From Chionis minor (Eukaryota; Chordata; Aves; Charadriiformes; Chionididae): a DNA stretch of 64,000 nt. The notes beneath the pieces are model-generated. The model was not told where the DNA came from and ran no database searches. It saw nothing but the letters and a program-made list of their open reading frames with translations. Of this stretch, positions 13,427 through 25,509 are shown piece after piece. Both the position numbers and the translations under genes were made by a program. The stretch spans positions 231,218 to 295,217 of the forward strand of contig VZSF01001888.1 in the NCBI GenBank assembly GCA_013398295.1, written 5' to 3'. Position 1 is the stretch's first letter, and every line of letters begins with the position of its first letter.

Positions 13427-14544
13427 AAGAGAGGACAGGAACATGACACAATTCTGCTGGGACGAAGAGGAGCACTGCTACCTCAAGTTACGAAGAACTC
13501 TCTTTTTAGCCAAGCAGTTTTGCTGAGCTCTCTGTTGCTCCCACTTAACTAATCCCCTTTGCTGACAGATAGACAGTAAGGTCTTCTCTTTTAATGCAGC
13601 TGCCAAAAAACCTGAGAGTCGTTTCCCTTAAAGGCTGGAGATGGGAACTGACAAAGAGGAGTCCTAGAACTGGGCAGGGGAGCACTATATGAAATAAAAT
13701 GGTGGCATGCAGCCCCATGGTTCTACTGTTCCCCTAGAACTAGGAGCCTGCTTGTCCTGCTAAGCCCCACAGATACCTGAAAAAGCCCTTTTTGGCTGGA
13801 TGGAAATTTGCCTTTGCCTTAGAGGTTTGTAATGACTGACACAGTAAAATGCAAACACCAGTTGTAAAGTAAGCATAAAGAATCCAAAACTTCAAGCAAA
13901 AACTAGAGAAAATCACACAAGAAGTGTGACGGGACATCCAAGTGTCAGAATTATCAGGGTCTTGTCATGCCATTGGATATCAGTAGTGGCTGATGGCTAA
14001 CAGATACAGAGCTGCTATCTCCAAATGCTTCGGAGATGTCAGAAAGCTTGTATTTTGTGAAGGTTTCTGCAGAAAGAGCAGCGGGTTATGCACAGCGTTG
14101 TCTTCCTGACCTGAAGCTGTACAGCCAGGCTGGGCACAGAAGCACATGGCTACTTCCACTGAGACGGCTGGACTCTGAGAAGTACCAGGGATGATAATCT
14201 ATGGCTTCTATAAATATGCTCACCACTCTCTTCTCCTGTCCTGCTCAGTACATTTTACTGCTGAATCTTTTTGCCCTCTAATGAGCGCCCAGTTTGGCAC
14301 ACTCTGAGAAATGTGTCCTTGCTTTGCTTTTGTGATAAAAAGGTAAGTGAAAACCAACACTTCCATCTGCTTCTCAGCCACAGAGACAGTGTTAAATTTT
14401 CCTCAGCTGAAAATCACACTTACTATACTGCCATCATAGCCACCATATTCTGAGACCTCCTGCCAAAATGCAATCCTGACTCACAGAACCAGAATATAAA
14501 TATTTCTTTTCTTTAATTTTCGTAACATAATTTAAAATGCCTCC

Positions 14545-14562
14545 TTTTTTTTTTTTTTTTTT
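14545..14562. repeat. Poly-T run (18 nt)
   Basis: Uninterrupted run of 18 T followed by 'ctctag'. No retroelement is recognisable on either side, so it is not obviously the tail of an insertion. Confidence 0.9.
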
Positions 14563-15621
14563 CTCTAGACACAGTTCCATGGCCTGTCAAAGAAGCAAAA
14601 GTTTGATCCATCACCCTAAAAACATCACCACTTGGGCTATGTTTACGAATATGCAACTCTACGGAACAGAGAACTGCAGGAAAGGACACTCTCTCCCCCC
14701 AAATCGCTGTATTCGGAGAGGTTCCTCGGATGGCTGTCAGCTGCTGCCCCTTTGGGGAATGGTGTCAGCAGTTGTGACACTGACTTCTATAACAAGATGT
14801 GGTGCAGCTACACTTTTGCTTTAAATAAGCTTTTTGAGTATCAGAAGAATTTGTACTAAGTAGCACAAACGCCACACGTGCTGAAAATGGAGTTATGACC
14901 CTAAACCGAGCTCTGTGCTTTTGTGACGAGACTGCATTGACTATTCAAGCTAGCTGCTTAAAATTCACTCTTGTATCTCCACACAACCCGAAAATCTATA
15001 GTGCAGATGTATACTCAGATCTGCACAGAGATCAAGCTCTTTCTTACAGGTGAAACTGTTCAATGGTAACAAAGTTTCTGCATCTGTGAGTAAACTATTA
15101 TTTAATATCACTAAAAACCACTCTGGATTATAGGCACAATCTCCTTGTTTTATACAGGAAGGACTCCCAAATTAAGTACACAAGGGATACCAATCTTCCT
15201 CACTATTGAGACAGCCCAGAAAATCTGGAAACCCCACCCCCCACGGTAGGGACTTACATGATTTACTCAGCAATAAACAGCATTTTTTTTTTTTTTTTAA
15301 TTATGACACAAGGAAAAATATGCACAGCAGGCAAGATTTTCCATCCCCCTTCAGCTTTTATGCTACTGTAATGTTAGAAACCAGTGAGCTACTCCTGAGC
15401 TGAGCTGGTGTGATTGAACTCAGCATCTGGTGCTTATAAAGAGGAAACCTCTGTGCTCTCTATTCAAAATAAGAGAACGTAGTCTTTTTAATATTTAAAA
15501 AACTCCAAACAAACCACCCTTATATTTTGACTGTATGCGATAAATACTTCAGCAGGTCAGTGTGTTTTAAATTTAGAGTGGTGACATGCTCACTAATGGA
15601 TAAAGGGAACGATATTATACC

Positions 15622-15765
15622 ATCACAGAATCACAGACTCACAGAATGATTGAAGTGGGAAGGAACCTCTGGAGGTCATCTGGTCCAACCACCTGCTCAA
15701 GCAGGGCCACCTACAGCTGGTTGCCAAGGACTAATCCAGATAGCTTTTGAAGATCTTCAATTAAG
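15622..15765 (-). mobile_element. CR1 LINE fragment, 3' end
   Basis: On the plus strand the segment begins with repeated 'atcacaga' words, the reverse complement of a CR1 octamer tail. It continues through 'gtgggaaggaacctctgg' and 'tcatctggtccaaccacc', the reverse complement of the conserved CR1 3' untranslated end, and fades out after 'tagcttttgaagatcttcaa'. The element therefore inserted in minus orientation and is strongly 5'-truncated, as is usual for CR1. It retains no reverse transcriptase domain. Divergence is moderate. Confidence 0.9.
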
Positions 15766-17862
15766 GCTTGCTAGGTGTTGCACTGTTTTGTTCTGTAACA
15801 CATGTAGAGCAATTCGCTGACTGACAAAAAAAGCGGAAAATTATCTCTGAACCTCCTGAGGAAGTACTTGCTTATTATAATTATCACTGTGTTCGGGTGG
15901 ATATCTTAAATTATACCTATGAGTGAGTATTAGAATCTGCAAACTGTGTAAAATAGAATGACAAAGTTTATCCAACAGACAATTTGGATCCTGCTGCTCA
16001 TTTTCCAACCACATCTCAACTGAGCAAATTGACTAGCAAAGCGTGTGCTAACCTAGCCAAGAAACTTGCAATTCTGAAAAAAAAATGGTAGTAGGAACTC
16101 GGTTGAACAGAAAATTCAATACCACTCATTTTAATAAGCACTATTTAGAGACCTTCAAGTCCATTGCAAGGGGAAGACATAATAAAAAAAATAAAAAATG
16201 TGGATGGGGCAAGACTTCCCAGTAAATTTGCAGATTGAAACCCAGAATAGTCTGTTCAACCTTTCTGTCTTGTCTAATAGCTCCTTTAATATGTACTGCT
16301 TAACAGATGACATGGTGTGTTTTAAAACATTACTGATTTTTCCATAATCTAAACATAAAATCACAGTCTGGCCATGGGAAACCATGGGTCACCATTCTTC
16401 ATCCGATGCAGCTCTGATGTTTATATTTTCTCTACACTATTTCTTCAAATGTTCTACCCCAGCATAGGAAGCAATTACAGCTACTAACGATGCCTTTCTC
16501 TGGGGGATCTGCACGTCTATAAAAGATGGTCTGATAAGGAGCTGGGTCTGAGATAACACCACAAACAGACTGCTCGCCGCTCCACCAACACACTGCCGTA
16601 TGCTGCATCCTTCTCTCAGGAACCACACTGGATCTTACATGTCCTGCTGGAAGTACTTCATGCAATCCTCTCTGTAAACCTAAGTGATCCCTTTATGATT
16701 ACTCCCTTTAAAGCACTTAATTCCTCTTGTTTGGCCTAGGAACAAACGCCTATAGAAAAGCTTTTGTTTTCTGTGCCTCCGGGGTATCTGGTGTGTATCC
16801 AGACAGATGGCAGTGCCAGGGTGGTGAAAGAGAGCAAACAATGAAGAACATCTCCTGAATCAATTATTTTTGTTAAGACCTATATTTATAGCTGTCTAAA
16901 GACTGAGCTAAACCACAAATTATCTGACATATGCAGGACTTCATGACACGGGGCTGCAGTACCATCTCCTGAGATTAATGGTGGGGCACAGAGCTGTTTC
17001 TCAGCACGAATGCCGCAGTTGATCTGAGAAAGAAAATATCATCTTCTTTTCCCCAGCTTTTGCATTTCAATGCTATCTTGTCCCAGTTACACATAAATGT
17101 GTTAGGCACGCAATAAGAAATACGGAGTTGTTGAAACTTTTATTTTGAGATGGGCAGGATGGCAATTCAAAGTCAGGCTTAAAATAGCAAGCACGTTGAT
17201 TCCTTCAGTGGTGAAGCATTCCTGTGACTGTAACAGAGATTGCTCTTATTTGCACAAACCTTACTGCTAAAGAGCCAAATTATGCCATTAGTTTAAAGCA
17301 GACTCCCCGGTGAAATCAACAAAGAGGTCTGCTTAAAAACCAGTGGTGTGACAGGGCAAAGATTATTTAATACAAAGAGTTTCCCATCTAAGTAGCAAAT
17401 CCCCTAACAGGGTGTTTCGGGAAAGGTACTGGCCGTTTGAAATCAAAGCGGTAGAGTGCTGCAGGAGAAGGGGAAGATGCTGCCTGTCTCGGGAAGAGAG
17501 TTGTTTCTGAGCAGGGGTGCAGCGGCCTTCCAGCTGTGCGGCGTGCGCTGCCAGCCCAACCATCCTTGCCTCGGGACAGAGGATCCCTTGCAAGTGGTGT
17601 TCCGTGGCAGATGTTGAGTATAGGTACAGCCGCTGTGGTCCGAATAAAAAGAAACTAGCGCTGTGCTGGGTTGCTTGCTATTTTGAAAATAAAATCGGTG
17701 GTCTGAAGTGACTCCAAAGTCACCAATACTCAAATCAGCGCTGAGGAAAATGAACTGGTAATACATGCACAGATGAGGTGGCCAGAGTAAAAAAAATATA
17801 GTCTCTTACTCACATAGGTCTGTAATTCATCACCTGGATCAGCAGCAGCTTCCAAGGTGTGC
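15766..17862. other. Single-copy non-coding DNA, no gene recognised
   Basis: No repeat family or exon is recognisable. Open frames of about 60-107 codons occur on the minus strand between 16,155 and 17,766 but show no motif and overlap each other in different frames, as expected for chance frames. Confidence 0.6.
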
Positions 17863-18124
17863 AAGGAAGGAAGGAAGGAAGGAAGGAGAGAAGGATGGAG
17901 GGATGGAAGGAAGGCAGGCAGGAAGGAGAGAAGGAAGGAGAGAAGGATGGAAGGAAGGAAGGAAGGAAGGAAGGAAGGAAGGAAGGAAGGAAGGAGGGAT
18001 GGAAGGAAGGAAGGAAGGAAGGCAGGCAGGAAGGAGAGAAGGAAGGAGAGAAGGATGGAAGGAAGGAAGGAGAGAAGGAAGGAAGGACGGAAGGAAGGAA
18101 GGAAGGAAGGAAGGAAGGAAGGAA
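17863..18124. repeat. (GGAA)n microsatellite with internal block duplication
   Basis: About 262 bp of GGAA units interrupted by GAGA, GATG, GGGATG and GGCAGGCA variants. A 54-bp block is exactly repeated at 17909-17962 and 18017-18070 (offset 108). The preceding 'ggagggatgg' word is also repeated at 17897-17906 and 17993-18002, at offset 96, and the 12-bp difference equals three extra GGAA units. The array is open in several frames on both strands (Lys/Glu/Gly/Arg-rich one way, Pro/Ser/Leu/Phe-rich the other), but these are properties of the repeat, not genes. Tandem GGAA can bind ETS-family factors; nothing shows that it does here. Confidence 0.97.
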
Positions 18125-18411
18125 AAATGGTATCCAACACACCCAAGCTTTAAGTAGCTATTCTCTCTCAGCTGTCATCCAAGGTTAATGGAGACAGAGA
18201 CACTTCTCCAAAGGACAGTGCTGGCCACTGGGTTAAGTTTCCACTCTACGTGATAACCCAGAAGCACAAGGCAGTGTAATTTAAGCTGTGTAAAATACCC
18301 TCTCCTAATTTCTCCCTCTGCCAAAGAGAGAAGGGAGTGAGACATAGACTTCCACACTTCCATCAGCAGCTCTGTTCTATTTCAACAGACTCGCTACGGA
18401 AAACAGTGACT
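18125..18411. other. Short non-coding stretch between microsatellite and gap
   Basis: Nothing recognisable; ordinary AT-rich sequence linking the GGAA array to the poly-A gap. Confidence 0.6.
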
Positions 18412-18430
18412 AAAAAAAAAAAAAAAAANG

Positions 18431-18469
<39 letters not shown>
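18412..18469. repeat. Poly-A tract containing an assembly gap (N at 18429)
   Basis: Seventeen A, one N, one G and then 39 A. The single N looks like a gap placeholder, so the true tract length is unknown. No retroelement body is recognisable upstream on the plus strand, so this may be plain homopolymer, not a retroposon tail. Confidence 0.9.
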
Positions 18470-18473
<4 letters not shown>

Positions 18474-21425
18474 ATTTATTACTATGAATCCAGCTTCTGA
18501 AAAGACCTCTGGTTATTTTCCTGGACTATATGCCACCCCAGACTACTGCTATAACTACATAGCACAAAATAAGACAGGAATTCCACAGACCTTTGTCTCT
18601 CTAGATACAGCAGTGATAATACCATGATTCACACATTATTCACCTTGACACTACATAACACTTCTAAAGTAGCAAAAAGCCAAAGAAAAGGAGATAATGT
18701 TTTAAGCTGTAGAAGAGGTTTTTTGCTTCCTAAAATAACATTAAAAATATCTAATAGATATTCTTGTGATCATTTAAAAAAAATAATGTGGAATTATGTT
18801 TCCAAGCTTCTTTCTGCAACAGGGATGGCTAGAACAAAAGCTGAAATTACAATGGGCATCAGAGGAAAAATCATGACTTATTTTGTCTGTTACGTTCTGG
18901 GATTTTTTTAATGTTACCATTGTGTAATACCAATGTTACCATTTTCCTGTCTGCAGCCTCCATAAAGGTACTGCATTCTGTTTGTTCCCCACCTTCCTGT
19001 TGATAACACTGGTGTTTAAGTCCTGTAAACCAACAAAAGAAGCTGTTTGGCATGGTCCGAATGCATTTAAAATAGTTTAATTCAGTTTAATTAAACAAAA
19101 CATTTTGAGTTAAAATGAAATTCTTTTGTCCTCATTATGTCAATGATAGGTTAAAAAAAGAACAATAACAAAGCAATTTCTGACTGAGCTGAGGTGATGT
19201 TTTGCCTTTGAAATTTTCTAGTTGGAAACAGAACTGAAAAGAAAATCTCTCTTATCATAGTGGTCTAGTTGATAGCCATGAAAGAGATCTCCAAAGGCAG
19301 CTTCTCTTGACCCTGTTGTATTTCCTCATCTCCCCTTATCTTATTTCCTTCAGTACATACAACAAAGAGAGTGTTCAATATTCAGCCCTTACACTGTTAG
19401 AGAACATGCTTTTTTACTTCAGGATACAGAATTTAATTTATGTCATTATTCTCAGTGTTTCTTTTACAAGATAATCTAATGATTCAGCAAGTAAGAGAAT
19501 CTGTTCCACTATATGTCACAAAGAGTAATATTAGCTATTATTGTTCATGATACATTAGGACGTTATCTTACTGGATGTACCTACTTCAAAATTAGGCTGC
19601 TGCCTCTCAGGAATTCTGAAGATCTCTTCTAAACATAATAAAATAAGGAAGAATGCTTCTTAAATCAGCACCAAGCCAGTAGAACGTACATCCGAGGATT
19701 AGGCTATCTCTGGTAACTCTTCTACATGCTTTTCATTTTATCTACCCATCTCACAACTTTTCTTGGGAGTACCAAACAATTTTCTTTCTTAACCACATAA
19801 TGAAACATACAGTTTATGACAAGGCTTTTTTCAGCTTATTCCAGAGAGCAAATATACTCCAGACTATTGTGGAGGCATGTGCTAAAGGACTAGCTGGAGT
19901 GTAGATAAGTCTCTTTGCTCCATGGTTTTGAAAAAAAAACCCAACAAAAAACCCCAAACTACAACATTAAATACATTTTAAATCATACCCCCTGATACTA
20001 GTGCAGTGATGACTGTTCAAATTTGCGGAAATTTTAGAACAATTGCTTTGAATGTCCTAAATTCTCTTAATAGATGCTAACTGAAATATTACTGATGCAA
20101 AGCAACCTCACTCCTTTGTTTCATCCAGGACTTGTACAATGAGGGGTCAAGAAAAACAAGAATGGCAGGTATTCATACTCATGCATAGAGCACTGACTTG
20201 CCTTTTCTTTAGATGCATCTTTTTACAAACTAGGAATAGCATGATTTTTAGTACTGCAAAGTATCGTTGTTTCTCCACATTTTCCTTGTTACCCATGCAG
20301 GTGATTTCAGACTGTGGCTCTATCAACATGACAGCATTTTTCCATATGTGTCCAGTGTGTGAGTTCCATTTTGTATTATCATTTTCCCTTTTATTTTGGT
20401 AAAATAATCACTTCCTCTCTGTCACAGCTTGTTCACACCTGCAGGGGTTGTAACTCCCAAGAGAATGAGATTAGCCCTAATTACTGGAGTTTTTTAACCG
20501 AAAACAGTTCCAGAATTTGAGTCCTCCTCCTGAAATCCTTGTTCAGCTCTGGAGCCCAGTATCTAAAAGATAACACAACTATAACATATTTCATTCCCCT
20601 TCTGAGGAAACTTTAAGTGAAATTGCAGCAATCTTCTTGGACTATATAATGTCTTTTTGCTCTACCAACAGTACTTGAAAGCTAGCTTATATCAACAAAG
20701 TCTTTTTACTTCTCAGAAGGTAGTGAAAAACTTGGGCACACGGCATTGGGTTACGGTAGCTCCTGAGCAAAAATAACAAGGCATCCAGGGAGATGAAAGA
20801 GAAAAGAAAAAACACGGATAAAAAAGGAGAAAAACCCACAAAATTTTATTGGGGGGGGGAGATGATAATTTAGAAACTGTAGCTGACAAACAAAGCCAAA
20901 GGCAGATCCAAACCCGGACATAGCAATAACCAGATAAAACGATCTGCTGGATCTCATGACATCTTTTGCCTGATGAACAGACTAACTTCTTTGTGTTGCA
21001 CCTAACACAACAGGGCTCCTACCAGCATGCCCAACACTAAATCGGTTCTTCAGTAGAAGCAATTGAGCAATGACTGGATTAATCAGTGACTAAAATACTT
21101 ACAGAACACGGAAGGGACATGCCAGTAGAACACACTAGGGAAGCCTGAATTGCATTCATAATTCTGCTAGGATCTTTGTAGATGATGATTGTGCAACAGG
21201 CAAGAATAAACCTTGAGGTCAGTAGTCCTAAATCAATTCTATAAATACATATTCTAGTGATGAGTACATATACAGACATTCATCAAATTCAGAAATACTC
21301 TTCTTTAATAATTGCAAATGTGATAAGACTAGGAAATGAAAATTTAATTTTAGACACTGGGAATTTTCTTCAAAAAATACATTGGTTGAAATTTGTCACA
21401 CATTATGATTATCTATGTTGAAGGT
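18470..21425. other. Single-copy non-coding DNA, no gene recognised
   Basis: AT-rich sequence without recognisable repeats, exons or RNA genes. There is a run of nine G at 20851-20859. Open frames are below 100 codons and featureless. Confidence 0.6.
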
Positions 21426-21491
21426 GAAGAAGAAGAAGCAGAAGCAGCAGCAGCAGAAGATGATGATAACAACAACAACAACAGTAACAAT
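21426..21491. repeat. Compound trinucleotide microsatellite
   Basis: Successive GAA, GCA, GAT and AAC triplet runs follow each other in register, fading into 'agtaacaatacaactacc'. All four runs share an A-rich purine-leading triplet phase, suggesting stepwise mutation of one ancestral triplet array. Confidence 0.9.
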
Positions 21492-23499
21492 ACAACTACC
21501 GCCACAAACAGAAGAATGCTATGCATTCTTTGAAAATTAGGATGAGCTAGTGTTTAAGGTGAATCTTGCTAAGAACTGATTTTATTAACACACTTTAAAG
21601 CCTATGGTATAGTACACAAAGTATTAAAAAGATCTCAAGAATTAAAAACTAAAGACCTCCTACTTCTCCCTTCCTGTGACATCAGTTCCACCCAGTAACA
21701 CTAGATCAAGCCTTTTACAAACACCATAACCTTCATGCTAAAATTAGCTGGGTTTTTTTCTGCTCATATTGGAAAGCTTTTGCAGATGATAGCTAATAAT
21801 CTTCAAATTTTTTTCCTGTTCATACCCACATTTTCTTCGTTCCAGTGCAGTCCATTAGTTCATTCCTCTCAAATGTTTACCTTCTTGATGTTATAACAGA
21901 GAATAATAATGTCTGCTCTCAGCCTTTGTTTTTCTAGACTGAGAGGCCAGGCTCTTTAAATCTCTCTGTAGAAAATAGGTTTTGGGGTTTTTTTAATAGG
22001 TTTTTTTTTTCCCCCCCCTGCCACTTAGTCTAATATCTCTCCCAAATTCAGATCTTTTTATGAGGGCCTAAATGCATAACTTTGTAATTCTCGCTGTTAA
22101 ATTCCTTTCCACTGGTATTACTTCACCCCTTAAGGTGATCCCATTTTCCTCTTATAGTGTGATCTTTCTCTTTGTTGTTAATCTCTTCAAATTTAGAGTA
22201 TCAGGCCATTTTTTCTCTCTCACTCTTTTTTTTTTTTTTTTTTTTGCTAAGGTCATTATAAAAAGTACTGTAGGATAGACGTTTAGGACATCCCTTAGAG
22301 TTTCTAGCATGATTTTAAGAGGTATTTATTTCTGTCAAAAGAAGCACGTAGGTACTTGCTAGATACCTAGCAGTACTTAGATACCTCACTTGGACTAAAC
22401 TCTGTGACTATTGTACTTTTGGATCCCAATTATGGGCTTACTGTCTTCTTTAGGTACTTAACACATCGTTACAGTCTGACAGGTTGCAACTTGAAGTTTC
22501 CCTACAAAAAAATCTTTCGATGTTGATCTTCCATATATGTAAACCATGTAAACTTAACAATCATGATTCTATCTGCAAATCTGACCCTCAATATCTGGAA
22601 AACCTTCCCTCTCTAAATATTTTCTGAATTTTTATTTTTTTATTAATGCATTCAAATACACGATATTAATTTTCCGCATCACTAGTGTGTTTCAGAACCT
22701 GGTCATCGAAGACTTATCATACATGGCTTTCAAATGACTAGCCCATACTATAGCATGCAGTGTCCAGAAACACAAAAATTAGTTCTTTCTTCAACAAGGT
22801 ATGTGTTCTGAACAGAAAGACTTTCCCTGAAGATCACAGCATGCAAACTGGGAGGAGCTACCACCCAGAAACCACAGCTACCACCCAGAAGCAAGGGGAG
22901 ACCTGACCCCACAGGACCAGAGCAGAAAAGACATCATGTCTTCCACAAATGAAAGAATGAACCTCTTCTCCCCTCTATGTTCTCAGGATTTTTCTGTGAG
23001 ACTAGAAATTGAGTCCCCTTGCTTTTAGGCATCAGAGAGGTACATCAGTCTTTGACACAAGCGGATTCTAGATTTAATGTGAAAGACAACTTTTTTTTTA
23101 CCCCAACAAGTATGTATTAAGCTTTATTAAGAAAGAAATTGCCTGAATTGCCCCTCAATAAAAATATACTTTACCTATCCAAACCCCAAAGGGAACACAT
23201 TCAAAGACTGAAATAGGAGATTTGCATTCCTGTCAATATTTTTCTTATTAGTACTATAGTTACTCAGATGGTCATATTACCATATATGCTCAAGTCTTCG
23301 GTGAAGACAGCTAAGGCCCAACCTGCCACCAAAACCTGCAACTATGATCAAAGGATTCGCTTTGCACCTACTTTGAATCTGCCACATTGCAATTGTTTCA
23401 TACATTTTCCTTCATTATCTGTTCTTCACTTAAAAAACCATGTCACAGTGACAGACTTTTGAAATTTAATTAATTTTCATATAGTATTATTCACCTTTT
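21492..23499. other. Single-copy non-coding DNA with T-rich tracts
   Basis: Contains a 20-nt T run at 22226-22245 and a T/C-rich stretch at about 21,980-22,020. A 15-bp word is repeated at 22856-22870 and 22876-22890. No gene or known transposable element is recognised. Confidence 0.55.
22856..22890. repeat. Short direct repeat, 20-bp period
   Basis: 'agctaccacccagaa' occurs at 22856-22870 and again at 22876-22890 with a 5-bp spacer. Probably a small slippage duplication. Confidence 0.85.
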
Positions 23500-23597
23500 T
23501 TCTCTTTCTGCCAAAGTGCACTTATCAGTGATGCTGTCGATTTGCACCTTCTCTTTCTGCCAAAGTGCACTTATCAGTGATGCTGTCAATTTGCACC
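23500..23597. repeat. 49-bp tandem duplication (two copies)
   Basis: Copy 1 is 23500-23548 and copy 2 is 23549-23597, abutting with no spacer. Each begins 'ttctctttctgccaaagtgc' and ends 'tttgcacc'. They differ at one position only ('gtcga' versus 'gtcaa'), so the duplication appears recent. A diverged relative of the first half ('ctctttttggcaaagtgaa') lies about 100 bp downstream near 23682-23700. Confidence 0.95.
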
Positions 23598-24866
23598 CTT
23601 GGAATTACACCATCTTTAAGTTTATAGGAGAGTTATTTTAAAGGCTCACTAACAGATAGGTAACATGAGGGGGTGCTACTCCTCTTTTTGGCAAAGTGAA
23701 TTTATTTGACTTTCCATCTGGCTGATATACCAAAATTATTTGGACCTGTTTAACCCTTGGGCAGGAAGAGCTGTTACTACAAGGGTGCTTGCTCCTGTGT
23801 TAACAGTCTTGGCATTCGTCTTTCATAACAAGCCTTCGGCACCCTTCAAGGCAGGAATGAAGAATGTGTCTTCTATTTAATCCTATCTCAGAGTTATTTT
23901 GTTGGCTGTGGCTTTGACTGATAGGAATTTGAGAGGATGGCAGTTGCAGGAGGGGGAGAGGCACACAAAGGGAGGATTTATTTGTTCTCATTTTCCACTT
24001 TGTATTGCCTATGTTTGGTCTGCCACCTTATTTGAATGCTTGTAATTTTGTTTGTAAAACACAGATAAAACCACAAAAAGCCTCTGATGTGAAGAAACAA
24101 GAGGGAAAAATATTTATTATAAAAATTCTTATTTTCTGGTACAGTTTCTAAGCAAAATTTACTCATACACTGTGTTTATTTTTTTTTCTCCTGATAATCC
24201 GGCGCCAGTGCTCTGTAATGTTATGTACTTGACCTGGATTTTATTCCTCTTCTATTATGTCACCCCCAGAGGATTCAAGTAACATAGTTTTAAAAAAATA
24301 AAAAGTCAGTATCAACCAAGCATACCAAACCGATCTAGGCTTTAATCTTTTTAGCTCACATGAGCAAATGAAGGTTGTGTTTGACCAGGGCCTCAATAGA
24401 GGCCCTCAAAGGAAGAAAAGGAACGGAGATGTATGTATCATCATTATGCATCCCAAAGGAGATATTCTTTGCTCTGCAGATTCTTCCTGCTGTTTTGGCA
24501 AAGCTGCTTTTCCTTAGCCTCTCTGTTTCTTCATTAAAAAAAAATAAACCTGTTTTGCCACTCCCTCCTTTCACTAGTTTTAGTGAAAAATTAATAGATC
24601 ACATAGGTAGCATATAGACAGTAAACTAATGATATCTACAGTAACTCTGACTCAGCCATACTGAAGAATTGCTGCGTGAACTTCAGATACCTAGTTTAGA
24701 TCGATAAATGAGGTTTCCCTTGTGGGCGGAAACCTCCAGAAGACTGAGAACATTTTGTGTGGAGCTTCTGTTCCTCTGGCTTTTCCAGTGACTGAAGTGG
24801 TCTGACGAATTTTGTTCAGTAACTTTACTTTTTAGCTAAGCCTCTCTTAACTACTGAAATAACAGC
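23598..24866. other. Single-copy non-coding DNA, no gene recognised
   Basis: No recognisable element. Several sub-80-codon frames on both strands lack motifs. Confidence 0.6.
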
Positions 24867-24872
24867 ATGTTG
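24867..24872. repeat. Left target-site duplication of the solo LTR
   Basis: ATGTTG immediately before the TG start of the LTR, matching the hexamer at 25510-25515. Confidence 0.7.
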
Positions 24873-25509
24873 TGCAGAAAAACTTTTCGTTCTCAGAGTG
24901 ATAAGATCCATGTTTACAGTTGATGACAAGGAATGGTATGCAGAGAAGCTCTTGCTTATACCTATTGCTGTAGCAACCAAGGGCAGCCAACTTTGTTTTG
25001 CCCCGTTTGAGAGTCATAAACGGAAAAGCGTAGAGGGGTCGCACCTGTGGGGAGGAGCGGACAGGACAGGCGACCCAAAACTGACCAACAGGGTATTCCG
25101 TCCCATCTGCCTCATGCTCAGTATAAAAGCTGAGGGATCAAAGGGTCAGTCTCTCTCTCTTTCTTCAATGGCCGGCATCTGAGGAGGACTCTCTCTGCCT
25201 TTGATCCCGATCTTCAATCCAGATCCAGAATCTAGCTCCTGTCCATCACTGAGTCCAGTCTGGGACTTCCCCAGGTGGGGGGAGTGGTGAGGTGACTGTC
25301 ATCTTGGGAGCTTGATCAGGTTTTTTATATATTTCATTATTTTCTTTTTGTTATTTTATTATTAATATTTTGTTAAAGTAGTTTAGTTCCTTCTAAACTC
25401 TTAAGTCTCTCTTTTTCTCTCTCTCTTGCCTCCCTTTGAAGCAGAGCAGGAGAGAGAGAGAACATCTGTTGTTCCACCTGATTGGGCCAGTCTGGCCCAA
25501 ACCATGACA
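24873..25509 (+). mobile_element. Solo LTR of an endogenous retrovirus
   Basis: A 637-bp element starting TG and ending CA ('aaaccatgaca'), flanked by the perfect 6-bp direct repeat ATGTTG. Its interior has the order typical of avian endogenous retrovirus LTRs: a G-rich 'ggggaggagcggacagg' stretch, 'gacccaaaactgaccaacag', a promoter-like 'catgctcagtataaaagc', a pyrimidine-rich and then a T/A-rich stretch near 25,320-25,400, and an end matching the common 'accatgaca' terminus. No primer-binding site, gag, pol or env sequence follows, so this is a solo LTR left by recombination between two LTRs. A 6-bp duplication is usual for class II (ERVK-like) elements; the class is inferred from that length alone. 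Confidence 0.85.
25122..25128 (+). promoter_or_regulatory. TATA box of the solo LTR
   Basis: 'tataaaa' in the context 'gctcagtataaaagctga', about 250 bp into the LTR, where the U3 promoter is expected. It could start transcription rightward; activity is not shown by the sequence. Confidence 0.65.

Larger units (their letters stand above)
12546..15621. other. Single-copy non-coding DNA with several overlapping open frames
   Basis: 12,740-13,430 is relatively poor in stop codons in more than one frame on both strands, and the longest ATG-initiated frame is listed separately. The rest shows no exon, repeat or RNA gene. Short T runs occur at 14545-14562 and about 15284-15298. The pyrimidine tract ending in 'ctctag' near 14563-14568 resembles a splice acceptor but leads into no recognisable coding sequence. 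Confidence 0.55.

Noticed and set aside
14545..14824. Poly-T plus 'ctctag' as a splice acceptor followed by a 95-codon frame
   Set aside because: The frame opens inside the poly-T side sequence, no donor site or known protein follows, and the alternative frame is equally open.
17730..18188. Long open frames on both strands through the GGAA array (Lys/Glu/Gly/Arg-rich or Pro/Ser/Leu/Phe-rich products)
   Set aside because: A tetranucleotide array without stop codons is open in many frames automatically; there is no flanking coding sequence.
22856..22890. Direct repeats as a CRISPR-like array
   Set aside because: Only two 15-bp copies with a 5-bp spacer in a vertebrate genome; simple slippage.
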